The notes under the pieces were generated by a model, which searched no databases, had not been told where the DNA came from, and saw only the letters and a list, made by a program, of their open reading frames with translations. DNA of 15,096 bases from Phycisphaerales bacterium (lineage in GTDB: Bacteria; Planctomycetota; Phycisphaerae; Sedimentisphaerales; Anaerobacaceae): NCBI GenBank assembly GCA_003533825.1, contig DQCG01000411.1, forward strand, positions 1 through 15,096, in the 5' to 3' direction. The position numbers were made by a program, and so were the translations under genes. Shown piece after piece: positions 7,765 to 13,771 of this stretch (positions are counted from its first letter, which is position 1; each line of letters starts with the position of its first letter).

Positions 7765-8024
7765 CGATTGATTATTGACTATTGATTATTGGGCTACCGG
7801 CGGAATTTGTTCTTGACGTGGAGGAGTATCTACGGGCTACAAACGAGTCTTTATTCTCATTGCTACATATCAATATAAGGCTGAAAAAGTCGATTGGTCT
7901 GAGCTTCTTTGTGATTGAAAACCTGTCAATTGTAAATTCTTGAATTTTTACCATAAAAATAGTTTGACAGCGTTAACAGATTCGCTACAATACCTCTTTT
8001 TGAATGTTTGAAGAGAGTTTTTCT
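7765..8024. other. Intergenic region between nrdJ and rplM
   Basis: It begins with an AT-rich direct repeat, TTGATTATTG at about 7778-7787 and again 14 bases later, a kind of simple repeat common between genes. An open frame of about 50 codons follows (7780-7940) but has no ribosome site and ends before the promoter. No clear terminator for nrdJ was seen. The right end is the rplM promoter and leader. Confidence 0.45.
7964..7991 (+). promoter_or_regulatory. Strong sigma70-type promoter of the rplM-rpsI operon
   Basis: A consensus TTGACA (7964-7969) is followed after 16 bases by TACAAT (7986-7991), with an AT-rich stretch upstream (about 7932-7962) that may act as an UP element. Transcription would begin near 7998, leaving a leader of about 27 bases before the ATG at 8025. 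This start point argues against an in-frame ATG at 8004, which would sit almost at the 5' end with no ribosome site. Confidence 0.75.
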
Positions 8025-8456
8025 ATGAAAAGCTTCATGGCTAAAAAGAACGAAGTCGAGCAGAAATGGTTGCTTGTGGACGCCGAAGGGGCGATACTGG
8101 GCCGGATGGCGGCAAAAATCGCACCTATACTTATGGGTAAGACCAAGCCCACATATACTCCGCACGTCGACACGGGCGATTATGTGATAGTAGTAAACGC
8201 CGGGAAGATCCAGGTTACCAGCAAAAAGGCTCAGAACAAGGAGTACGACTACTACACGCACCACCCCGGTGGGCATAAGTATGTCAGCTTTGCCGATATG
8301 ATGGCTAAGAAGCCTGAAAAGGTAATAGAACTGGCGGTAAGGCGAATGCTGCCAAAAAACAGGCTCGGCAGACAAATGCTTAAGAAATTGAAGGTTTATC
8401 GCGGCCCGGAGCACGAGCAACAGGCCCAAAGACCTGAAAAGATTGAACTATTTTAG
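8025..8456 (+). CDS. rplM: 50S ribosomal protein L13
   Basis: Large-subunit ribosomal protein L13, an early-binding 23S rRNA protein. The chosen start gives 143 residues beginning MKSFMAK, which lines up with the MKTFTAK start of E. coli L13; the frame is open 21 bases further upstream but that extension has no ribosome site. Family hallmarks are WLLVDAEGAILGRMA (about 15-29), YTPHVDTGDYVIVVNA (about 45-60), the HHPGGHK loop, the RMLPKNRLGRQMLKKLKVY helix-strand, and the EHEQQAQRPEKIE end. A purine-rich AGAGAG lies about 7 bases before the ATG. It is followed after 16 bases by rpsI, the standard bacterial pairing, and shares its promoter. Confidence 0.97.
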   Translation: MKSFMAKKNEVEQKWLLVDAEGAILGRMAAKIAPILMGKTKPTYTPHVDTGDYVIVVNAGKIQVTSKKAQNKEYDYYTHHPGGHKYVSFADMMAKKPEKVIELAVRRMLPKNRLGRQMLKKLKVYRGPEHEQQAQRPEKIELF

Positions 8457-8472
8457 ATGAAGATAGTGAAAT

Positions 8473-8958
8473 ATGGCAGAGACCAAAATTGATAATCCTG
8501 ATACCCAGGTAACTGAGCAGGCTCCTGAGAGCCAGCCTAAAACCGCACCTAAATCGACCAGAGAGCCCAAAGGTGGTTACTGGTGGGGCACAGGCAGAAG
8601 AAAAAGCTCCGTGGCACGAGTTAGAATCAAGCCCGGCAGCGGCAAATTTGTCGTAAACAAAAAGCAGCTCGATGACTACTTCAAAAGAGAGCAGGACAGA
8701 AAAGCTGTTATGGCCCCGCTCAAGGCGGTTAACGCCGAAAAGCTGTTCGACATATTCATAAATGTCAAAGGCGGCGGAACAACGGGACAATCGGGCGCCT
8801 CATTGCTGGGAATTGCCAGGGCGTTGAAAAATTACGATGACAGCTATGTCCAGATGCTGCGTGACGGCGGGCACCTGACACGCGACCCGCGAATGGTCGA
8901 AAGAAAGAAGCCCGGTCAAAGAGGCGCAAGAAGGAGATTCCAGTTCTCGAAGCGTTAA
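8473..8958 (+). CDS. rpsI: 30S ribosomal protein S9 with N-terminal extension
   Basis: Small-subunit ribosomal protein S9, whose C-terminal tail reaches the P-site tRNA. The core starts at about residue 36 with YWWGTGRRKSSVARVRIKPG, matching the usual YGTGRRKSS start, and contains GGGTTGQSGASLLGIARAL and LTRDPRMVERKKPGQRGARR, ending in the invariant SKR. Ahead of the core are about 35 extra residues rich in Thr, Glu, Gln, Pro and Lys, probably disordered; no internal ATG allows a shorter form. The ribosome site is weak (GAAG about 10 bases before the ATG), which fits translational coupling to rplM across the 16-base gap. A strong terminator follows at 8985. Confidence 0.97.
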   Translation: MAETKIDNPDTQVTEQAPESQPKTAPKSTREPKGGYWWGTGRRKSSVARVRIKPGSGKFVVNKKQLDDYFKREQDRKAVMAPLKAVNAEKLFDIFINVKGGGTTGQSGASLLGIARALKNYDDSYVQMLRDGGHLTRDPRMVERKKPGQRGARRRFQFSKR

Positions 8959-8959
8959 T

Positions 8960-8987
8960 TTGCAATTTACTTTTGGATTATTACAAT
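8960..8987 (+). promoter_or_regulatory. Probable argC promoter overlapping the rpsI terminator
   Basis: TTGCAA (8960-8965) and TACAAT (8982-8987) are 16 bases apart, the same spacing and -10 as the rplM promoter. The -10 overlaps the first bases of the terminator's left arm (8985-8993). Transcription would start near 8994, so argC mRNA would lack that arm and could not form the hairpin. Confidence 0.5.
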
Positions 8988-9020
8988 AGCCGCCGAGAGA
9001 CGATCTTAGCGGCTATTTTT
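8985..9020 (+). terminator. Rho-independent terminator of rplM-rpsI
   Basis: A perfect 9-bp stem, AATAGCCGC (8985-8993) with GCGGCTATT (9009-9017), closes a 15-base loop and runs into TTTTT (9016-9020). It starts 26 bases after the rpsI stop. Confidence 0.88.
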
Positions 9021-9037
9021 GTTAAGAGGTGAATGAT

Positions 9038-10045
9038 ATGATACGGGTTGCGATAATCGGGGCCAGCGGTTATACCGGGGCCGAATCGATAAAGATAATT
9101 CTTCGGCACAGCGGGGCCGAGCTTACCTATCTGACCGCGCTGCCGGAAGAATGCGGGGCGGTTGAAGATGTATTCCCGCAGTTCAAGGGACGCTGCGAGA
9201 TGGAGATAGAGCCGCTGGATCTTGATAAGCTGGCCGGCCTGGCTGATGTCGCCCTGTGCTGTCTGCCTCATAAAGTCTCGATGGGCTTCGTGCCGAAACT
9301 GCTTGATGCGGGGCTGAAAGTAATTGATTTCAGTGCCGATTACCGTATCAAGGATGTGGCCGTCTATGAGAAGTATTACGTCAAGCACACCGATACCGGG
9401 AACCTGAAACACGCCGCATTCGGTCTGCCCGAGCTTTTCCGCGACCGGATAAAAGACGCCAGGCTTGTCGCCAATCCCGGCTGCTACCCGACCGGGGCAA
9501 CGTTGGCGATAGCTCCGTTGCTCAAAGAAGGCCTTATTGAAACAGATGGAATTATCGTCAATGCAGTAACCGGCTCATCCGGTGCGGGCAAGAATCCGTC
9601 TGAGAAATTCCATTTTCCGAATATGAACGAGAACCTTTTCCCCTACGGCATCGGCACACATCGCCATATGCCCGAGATCGAACAGATCGCAGGTGATGTC
9701 GCGGGAAAGGATGTCACCGTGCTGTTTCAGCCACACGTCGGGCCGTTCGACAGGGGAATTCTCTCGACCGTGTACTGTGTGCCGAAGGAAGAACTCGGCG
9801 ATGAGCAGTTAGACCGGCTATATCGCGATTTTTATGCTGGCGAACCGTTCGTGCATATACGCAAGGATCCTCCCGCCGTAAAAGACGTCGCCGGGACAAA
9901 CTACTGTCACATCTTCCCGGCAATTGTTAAGGGCAGAATCGTAAGCTTCTCGGCAATCGACAACCTTGTCAAAGGAGCATCAGGCCAGGCCATCCAGAAC
10001 ATGAACATCATCTTCGGTATCGACGAGACAACGGGACTGGAATAG
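9038..10045 (+). CDS. argC: N-acetyl-gamma-glutamyl-phosphate reductase
   Basis: Third step of arginine biosynthesis: NADPH-dependent reduction of N-acetylglutamyl-5-phosphate to the semialdehyde. The Rossmann motif IIGASGYTGAE is at residues 6-16; the catalytic cysteine is C149 in NPGCYPTG; the catalytic histidine is H210 in THRHMPEIEQ; VTGSSGAGK (178-186) and LFQPHVGPFDRG (229-240) are further family blocks. With the ATG at 9038 the protein has 335 residues, normal for the short bacterial form. A GTG at 9029 is in frame but lies inside the ribosome site AAGAGGTG (9024-9031), which is 6 bases from the ATG, so the ATG is the better start. The gene is separated from rpsI by the terminator and probably has its own promoter there. 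The amidohydrolase gene follows after 34 bases, probably in the same transcript. No other arg gene is nearby. Confidence 0.96.
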   Translation: MIRVAIIGASGYTGAESIKIILRHSGAELTYLTALPEECGAVEDVFPQFKGRCEMEIEPLDLDKLAGLADVALCCLPHKVSMGFVPKLLDAGLKVIDFSADYRIKDVAVYEKYYVKHTDTGNLKHAAFGLPELFRDRIKDARLVANPGCYPTGATLAIAPLLKEGLIETDGIIVNAVTGSSGAGKNPSEKFHFPNMNENLFPYGIGTHRHMPEIEQIAGDVAGKDVTVLFQPHVGPFDRGILSTVYCVPKEELGDEQLDRLYRDFYAGEPFVHIRKDPPAVKDVAGTNYCHIFPAIVKGRIVSFSAIDNLVKGASGQAIQNMNIIFGIDETTGLE

Positions 10046-10079
10046 GATCGATTCTCCGCAAACCAAGGGCAAATTCAGA

Positions 10080-10931
10080 ATGGGTACAGGAACACTAAAA
10101 GTCGCGACGTGCCAGTTTGCCGTGGGGGCTTCCATAAGGCGTAATTCTCGCGCTATCTGTGAGTTGCTGCACGGAGCTAAAAAAGGCAGAGCCGACATCG
10201 TGCATTTTTCCGAGTGCGCTCTGAGCGGCTACGTGGGCACGGACTTTCCGAATTTCGAAGGTTACGATTGGCAACTGCTCAGAGACGAGACCGAGAAAGT
10301 AACGGCCCTGGCGGCGAAACTCAAGCTGTGGGTCGTGCTGGGAAGCACGCACAGGCTGACCGAGCCGAATAAGCCTCACAACAGCCTGTATTTAATCGGT
10401 CCTGACGGCGGGATTGTCGACCGCTACGATAAGAGATTTTGTACGCCGGGGGATTTGCGACGGCTGACGCCGGGCGACAGGTTTGTGAATTTCCAAATCA
10501 ACGGCGTGAAATGCTCGCTGCTGATATGCTTTGACTTGCGGTTCCCGGAACTTTACCGCCAGTTGTACGAGCAGAAAGTCAACTGCGTTTTTCAGTCCTT
10601 CTATAACGCCCGGCAGAAAGGCCCGAGCGTCCATACTCAAATCATGCGCCAGACAATGCAGTGCCGGGCGGCGACGAATCATCTGTGGGTAAGCATGACA
10701 AATTCGAGCGGCTATTATTCGCCCTATCCATCGTGTTTTATCCGGCCGGACGGCAAGATAGTCCGCCAGCTCAGGCAGAATCGTCCGGGCCTGATGGTCA
10801 ATACCGTCGATTTGAACAGGAAATTTTACGACCCAATGGCTGACTTCAGAGATATGGCTATCAGCGGAAAACTCAACAATGCACGGCAGGCCGTCAATGA
10901 CCCGCGATCGCGCAACAGAACGAACCTTTAG
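10080..10931 (+). CDS. Carbon-nitrogen hydrolase (nitrilase superfamily)
   Basis: A 283-residue nitrilase-superfamily enzyme that hydrolyses a non-peptide C-N bond. The Glu-Lys-Cys triad is E45 (HFSECALSGY), K118 (RYDKRF) and C150 (SLLICFDLRFPELYR). The FDLRFPELYR stretch after the cysteine is closest in style to the Nit/omega-amidase and general amidohydrolase branches, but substrate pockets cannot be judged here. The usual ending is present up to about FYDP (261), followed by a basic C-terminal tail. There is no signal peptide. AAGGG about 9-10 bases before the ATG is a fair ribosome site. The 34-base gap to argC suggests co-transcription, so a role in nitrogen or arginine/polyamine side reactions is possible, though N-carbamoylputrescine amidase hallmarks were not seen. 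Confidence 0.92.
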   Translation: MGTGTLKVATCQFAVGASIRRNSRAICELLHGAKKGRADIVHFSECALSGYVGTDFPNFEGYDWQLLRDETEKVTALAAKLKLWVVLGSTHRLTEPNKPHNSLYLIGPDGGIVDRYDKRFCTPGDLRRLTPGDRFVNFQINGVKCSLLICFDLRFPELYRQLYEQKVNCVFQSFYNARQKGPSVHTQIMRQTMQCRAATNHLWVSMTNSSGYYSPYPSCFIRPDGKIVRQLRQNRPGLMVNTVDLNRKFYDPMADFRDMAISGKLNNARQAVNDPRSRNRTNL

Positions 10932-11022
10932 AGGCGGTTGTGAAGCATCACTTGTAGCCCTTGCTGAATCTGTGAAACATGGTTTTGCACTATAATTCCG
11001 CTGCTGACGGATATAGCAACAA

Positions 11023-11130
11023 CGGCACAGACTTCTCGGACGTTGCAACAATAGCCATAAGCCGGCGCCAAGATAATTACCGGCCGCAAGCCCTGAATGG
11101 CTGCCAAGGGGCAACACCGTGTCTGTTCCG
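11023..11130. repeat. Long nested inverted repeat upstream of the first DUF1573 gene
   Basis: Successive helices nest in one 108-base block: 11023-11032 with 11121-11130 (9 of 10 pairs), CGG/CCG (11037-11039, 11117-11119), GTTGC/GCAAC (11042-11046, 11111-11115), AGCCAT/ATGGCT (11053-11058, 11097-11102) and GCCGG/CCGGC (11061-11065, 11080-11084). No T-run follows, so it is not an ordinary terminator. It may be a structured RNA element or a decayed hairpin repeat. It lies within the 295-base gap after the amidohydrolase, just upstream of the -35 at 11142; nothing else was seen in that gap. Confidence 0.45.
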
Positions 11131-11135
11131 ACGGT

Positions 11136-11226
11136 AATTCCTTGCTCAGAAAGGTCTTTTCCGTTAAACTACGGGTTATTAGTTGGCCGAAAGTTATATA
11201 TCATAATCTGATTCGGAGATAACAAT
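11136..11226 (+). promoter_or_regulatory. Promoter/leader block of DUF1573 gene 1 (paralogous to 12527-12616)
   Basis: From AATTCCTTGCT to the ATG this block aligns nearly without gaps with the one before the second DUF1573 gene (91 versus 90 bases). The shared promoter-like pair here is TTGCTC (11142-11147), 17 bases, TAAACT (11165-11170). The conserved AATCTGA-TTCGGAGA end includes the ribosome site GGAG (11215-11218), 8 bases from the ATG. Confidence 0.55.
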
Positions 11227-12267
11227 ATGAAACGAAAATGCCTTATTTTGGCTCTTTTGATTATCGGTTGTTTGTTGTTCTTACAGACGGGCTGCCAAGA
11301 ACAGGCAAAATCAACAGCCGTGATAAAGCCCGGTGAACCCGCGCCGAAAATAACGTTCGAAAATACCGCTTTCGATTTCGGCGAAGTCGGCCCGAACAGG
11401 AAAAACACGGGCCAGATAAAGTTCACAAATACCGGAGATGCTTTACTTAAGATCACGAAGGTCGAAGAATGTTGTGGCATCGTCACCAAGCTGGACAAGA
11501 AGGAATACGCGCCGGGAGAAAGCGGAGCGTTGCAGGTAGAGTGGAACTCAGGACCTCGGGAAAGCACGATGAAGAGGGATCTTACGATACACAGCAATGA
11601 CCCAATAACACCCAGCGCAATTCTCACCATTAAGGCCAAAGTCATGCTGCAAGTCGTCTGGGAGCCGGAGAGACTGAGACTTTTTCTTGATGAGGAAAAT
11701 TCCGGCTGTCCTAAAATTACAATCAACTGTCTTGATAATCGACCCTTTTCAATCCTGGAATTCAAATCGACCGACGACTGCATTACCGCGGATTTTGATT
11801 CTTCTGTTGAAGCGACGAAGTTCATTCTCGAACCCAGGGTCAATACTGAAGCGATGCCTAAAAATAACAAGGGGCGTGTCAATGTCAACCTGACACATCC
11901 GGAAGGAAAAATCGCCACGATACTGTTTAACGTGCTGCCAAAATATACTGTTAGACCATCGTTGATGATTGTTTGGGACGCTCAGCCGGAAATGCCGATA
12001 GTAAAGCAAGTCGACGTACTCAATAACTATCGTAAGGACTTTGAGATAGAATCGGTATCCTCAAAAGGCAATATCGTTGGTATCAAATTGCTTGAGCAGA
12101 GGAAAATTCCTAACGGCTATCGGCTTGATTTGGAACTAACACCACCTGCCGCCGGGAATCAAGCGAGCTTCAAGGACGATTTTTCTGTAAATATTAAGGG
12201 TGGCGAGGAGCTGCCAATTAGCTGTAACGGGCGCTATTCGATAAGAAAGTCCAAACCTAAGATATAG
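11227..12267 (+). CDS. DUF1573-domain lipoprotein, copy 1
   Basis: A 346-residue secreted protein. Residues 1-23 form a lipoprotein-type signal ending LQTGC, with C23 as the likely lipid-bearing cysteine; the Gln at -3 is unusual. Residues about 42-138 match DUF1573: ITFENTAFDFGEVGP, IKFTNTGDALLKITKV, YAPGESGALQVEW and IHSNDPIT. In most DUF1573 proteins the central turn is a CGC-type motif; here it is ECCGIVT with adjacent C82-C83. Two or so further strand-rich modules (about 140-346) follow, with other cysteines (C161, C168, C185). DUF1573 has an Ig-like fold; its biochemical role is not established. The protein is a close paralogue of the product encoded at 12617 and begins in the same way after the lipid cysteine (CQEQAKS). 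It has its own promoter. A role in envelope or redox biology is inferred only from the neighbouring cytochrome. Confidence 0.88.
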   Translation: MKRKCLILALLIIGCLLFLQTGCQEQAKSTAVIKPGEPAPKITFENTAFDFGEVGPNRKNTGQIKFTNTGDALLKITKVEECCGIVTKLDKKEYAPGESGALQVEWNSGPRESTMKRDLTIHSNDPITPSAILTIKAKVMLQVVWEPERLRLFLDEENSGCPKITINCLDNRPFSILEFKSTDDCITADFDSSVEATKFILEPRVNTEAMPKNNKGRVNVNLTHPEGKIATILFNVLPKYTVRPSLMIVWDAQPEMPIVKQVDVLNNYRKDFEIESVSSKGNIVGIKLLEQRKIPNGYRLDLELTPPAAGNQASFKDDFSVNIKGGEELPISCNGRYSIRKSKPKI

Positions 12268-12269
12268 TA

Positions 12270-12457
12270 AAGAGCGTTTTAAGACCCTCGTCGTAAGCCG
12301 GGAAAATGATTGTTGGCATGTCATTGTCAACCGAGTCACAGGTTGGGATTGTGAATGTTTCAAGATACAGCACGGAGCGGGGCAGGGTTAGCAACGGTAG
12401 AGCGTAGCAGAGCTGATTTAAGTACCGAAACAAGATTTTAGACTTAAACACGCTCTT
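12270..12457. repeat. 188-base segment with 14-base terminal inverted repeats (MITE-like)
   Basis: The ends AAGAGCGTTTTAAG (12270-12283) and CTTAAACACGCTCTT (12443-12457) are inverted copies with one inserted base. The interior has no open frame of note. No clear target-site duplication flanks it, so a non-autonomous element is only one reading. The right end read inward begins AAGAGCGTGT, which also occurs at 3524-3533. Confidence 0.35.
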
Positions 12458-12526
12458 GATGTGCATGCGTTGCTTCAATCAAGATCCAGGGGATTGCAGG
12501 CCGATTCGATATCGGATCCAACTGAA

Positions 12527-12616
12527 AATTCCTTGCTTAAAGATACCTTTGTCATTAAACTATAGGTCGTTAATTAGAAGAAGGTTACATCACAATCTGA
12601 CTTCGGAGAAGAGAAT
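12527..12616 (+). promoter_or_regulatory. Promoter/leader block of DUF1573 gene 2 (paralogous to 11136-11226)
   Basis: It carries the same layout as the block before copy 1: TTGCTT (12533-12538), 17 bases, TAAACT (12556-12561), then the conserved AATCTGA-TTCGGAGA stretch with ribosome site GGAG (12605-12608), 8 bases from the ATG. Conservation of the -35/-10 pair between the copies supports its use. Confidence 0.55.
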
Positions 12617-13747
12617 ATGAGGCCAAAATACGAAACGAAAATATCACAAACCACTAAACGGATTGCACAGATTATCTGTATAGTCTGTGGTTTAGTGTTG
12701 ATTTTGCAGATTGGTTGTCAGGAGCAGGCCAAATCGAAGGAAAATCTAACAGCAGTACCAACAGGGCCCGGCGAAAACATGGAGGAAATTAAAATTGCGC
12801 CAAAGCCAGAAGGACCCGCACCAAAAATTGTATTTGAAAAGGAAATCTACGATTTCGGCGAAGTCGGCCCCAGCGCAAAACAAACAGGTGAGTTCAAATT
12901 CACAAATGAAGGGAAGGTCACGCTGAAGATCACGAAGGTCGGGAGATGCTGCGGCATAGTCACGAATATGGATAAGATGCAATATGCCCCGGGCGAAAGC
13001 GGGGTGTTGAAAGTCGAGTGGAACTCGAGTCCTCGCGAAAGCACGATGAATCGACAACTGAACGTGTACAGCAACGATCCGATTACCCCCCAGGTGAGAC
13101 TCACTATCAAGGCTAAAGTTGTGCTGCAAGTCACTTGGGAGCCGAAGAGATTAAATCTTGTCCTTGATGAGGAAAATGCTGGCTGTCAGAATATCACCAT
13201 CAGCAGCCTTGATGATCAACCGTTTTCAATATTAGGATTCGAATCGACCGCCGATTGCATAACTGCTGATTACGATTCTTCGGTGAAAGCGACTCAATTT
13301 GTTCTTGAACCCAGGGTCGATACGGACAAACTGCAAACAAATCTCAGAGGGCGTATCAGTATCAGTCTTAATCACCCCAGGGGGAATTCCGCTATTGTTC
13401 CATTCAGCGTGCTGGCAAAATATAAGATTAATCCGCCTTTGCTTATAATCTTTAATGCCGCACCGGGAAAACCGATAGTAAGGACAATCTCAGTACTTGA
13501 CAATTATGGTAAGGGCTTTGAGATCGATTCGATATCTTCGAAGAACGGTACGGTTGCCATGAAGGTTCTGGAGCAGAAGAAAATCAGTGACGGCTACCAA
13601 CTCGAAGTTGAAATAACGCCTCCGGCCACCGAAGGTAAAACAAGATTCATGGACACCTTTGATATAAACATTAAAGGCGGCGAAAAAATCACGATTAAAT
13701 GTAACGGGTATTTTAAAAAAGGGAAACCCAAACCTCTGACACAGTAA
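12617..13747 (+). CDS. DUF1573-domain lipoprotein, copy 2
   Basis: A 376-residue paralogue of the protein encoded at 11227. It has a longer basic N-terminus (about 15 residues), a hydrophobic segment and a lipobox-like LQIGC with C34; the -3 position is again Gln, as in copy 1. A Pro/Glu/Lys-rich linker (about 41-68) is longer than in copy 1. DUF1573 covers about 71-167: IVFEKEIYDFGEVGP, FKFTNEGKVTLKITKV, the adjacent cysteines C111-C112 in RCCGIVT, YAPGESGVLKVEW and VYSNDPIT. The downstream modules also match copy 1 (VLDEENAGC, PFSILGFEST, LEPRVDT, DGYQLEVEITPP). The cytochrome gene begins 24 bases after its stop, so these two genes are probably one operon with the promoter at 12533-12561. 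The exact biochemical role is unknown. Confidence 0.88.
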   Translation: MRPKYETKISQTTKRIAQIICIVCGLVLILQIGCQEQAKSKENLTAVPTGPGENMEEIKIAPKPEGPAPKIVFEKEIYDFGEVGPSAKQTGEFKFTNEGKVTLKITKVGRCCGIVTNMDKMQYAPGESGVLKVEWNSSPRESTMNRQLNVYSNDPITPQVRLTIKAKVVLQVTWEPKRLNLVLDEENAGCQNITISSLDDQPFSILGFESTADCITADYDSSVKATQFVLEPRVDTDKLQTNLRGRISISLNHPRGNSAIVPFSVLAKYKINPPLLIIFNAAPGKPIVRTISVLDNYGKGFEIDSISSKNGTVAMKVLEQKKISDGYQLEVEITPPATEGKTRFMDTFDINIKGGEKITIKCNGYFKKGKPKPLTQ

Positions 13748-13771
13748 ACGACATAAAATACAGGCTGAAAT

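Larger units (their letters stand above)
12268..12616. other. Gap between the DUF1573 paralogues, with a possible small mobile element
   Basis: This 349-base gap has no credible gene. The left half (12270-12457) is a segment bounded by inverted repeats; the right end is the duplicated promoter block. A further perfect 7-bp inverted repeat, TCTTGAT/ATCAAGA (12454-12460, 12478-12484), overlaps the right end of that segment, and CCGAT/ATCGG (about 12501-12515) follows. Confidence 0.45.

Noticed and set aside
7780..7940. Open frame of about 50 codons after nrdJ
   Set aside because: It has only a TTG start, no ribosome site, and begins in a simple AT-rich repeat; no family was recognised.
8004..8024. 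Upstream ATG for L13 giving 150 residues
   Set aside because: It would lie within about 6 bases of the predicted transcription start and lacks a ribosome site; the ATG at 8025 aligns with known L13 starts.
9029..9037. GTG start for ArgC
   Set aside because: The GTG is part of the AAGAGGTG ribosome site serving the ATG at 9038.
10392..11117. 241-residue minus-strand frame over the amidohydrolase end
   Set aside because: It is mostly antisense to the amidohydrolase gene; its composition is low in recognisable motifs and no promoter or ribosome site was seen.
11169..11918. 249-residue minus-strand frame over DUF1573 copy 1
   Set aside because: A similar frame appears opposite copy 2 (12847-13134), but that follows from the paralogy of the sense genes; no family features were seen.
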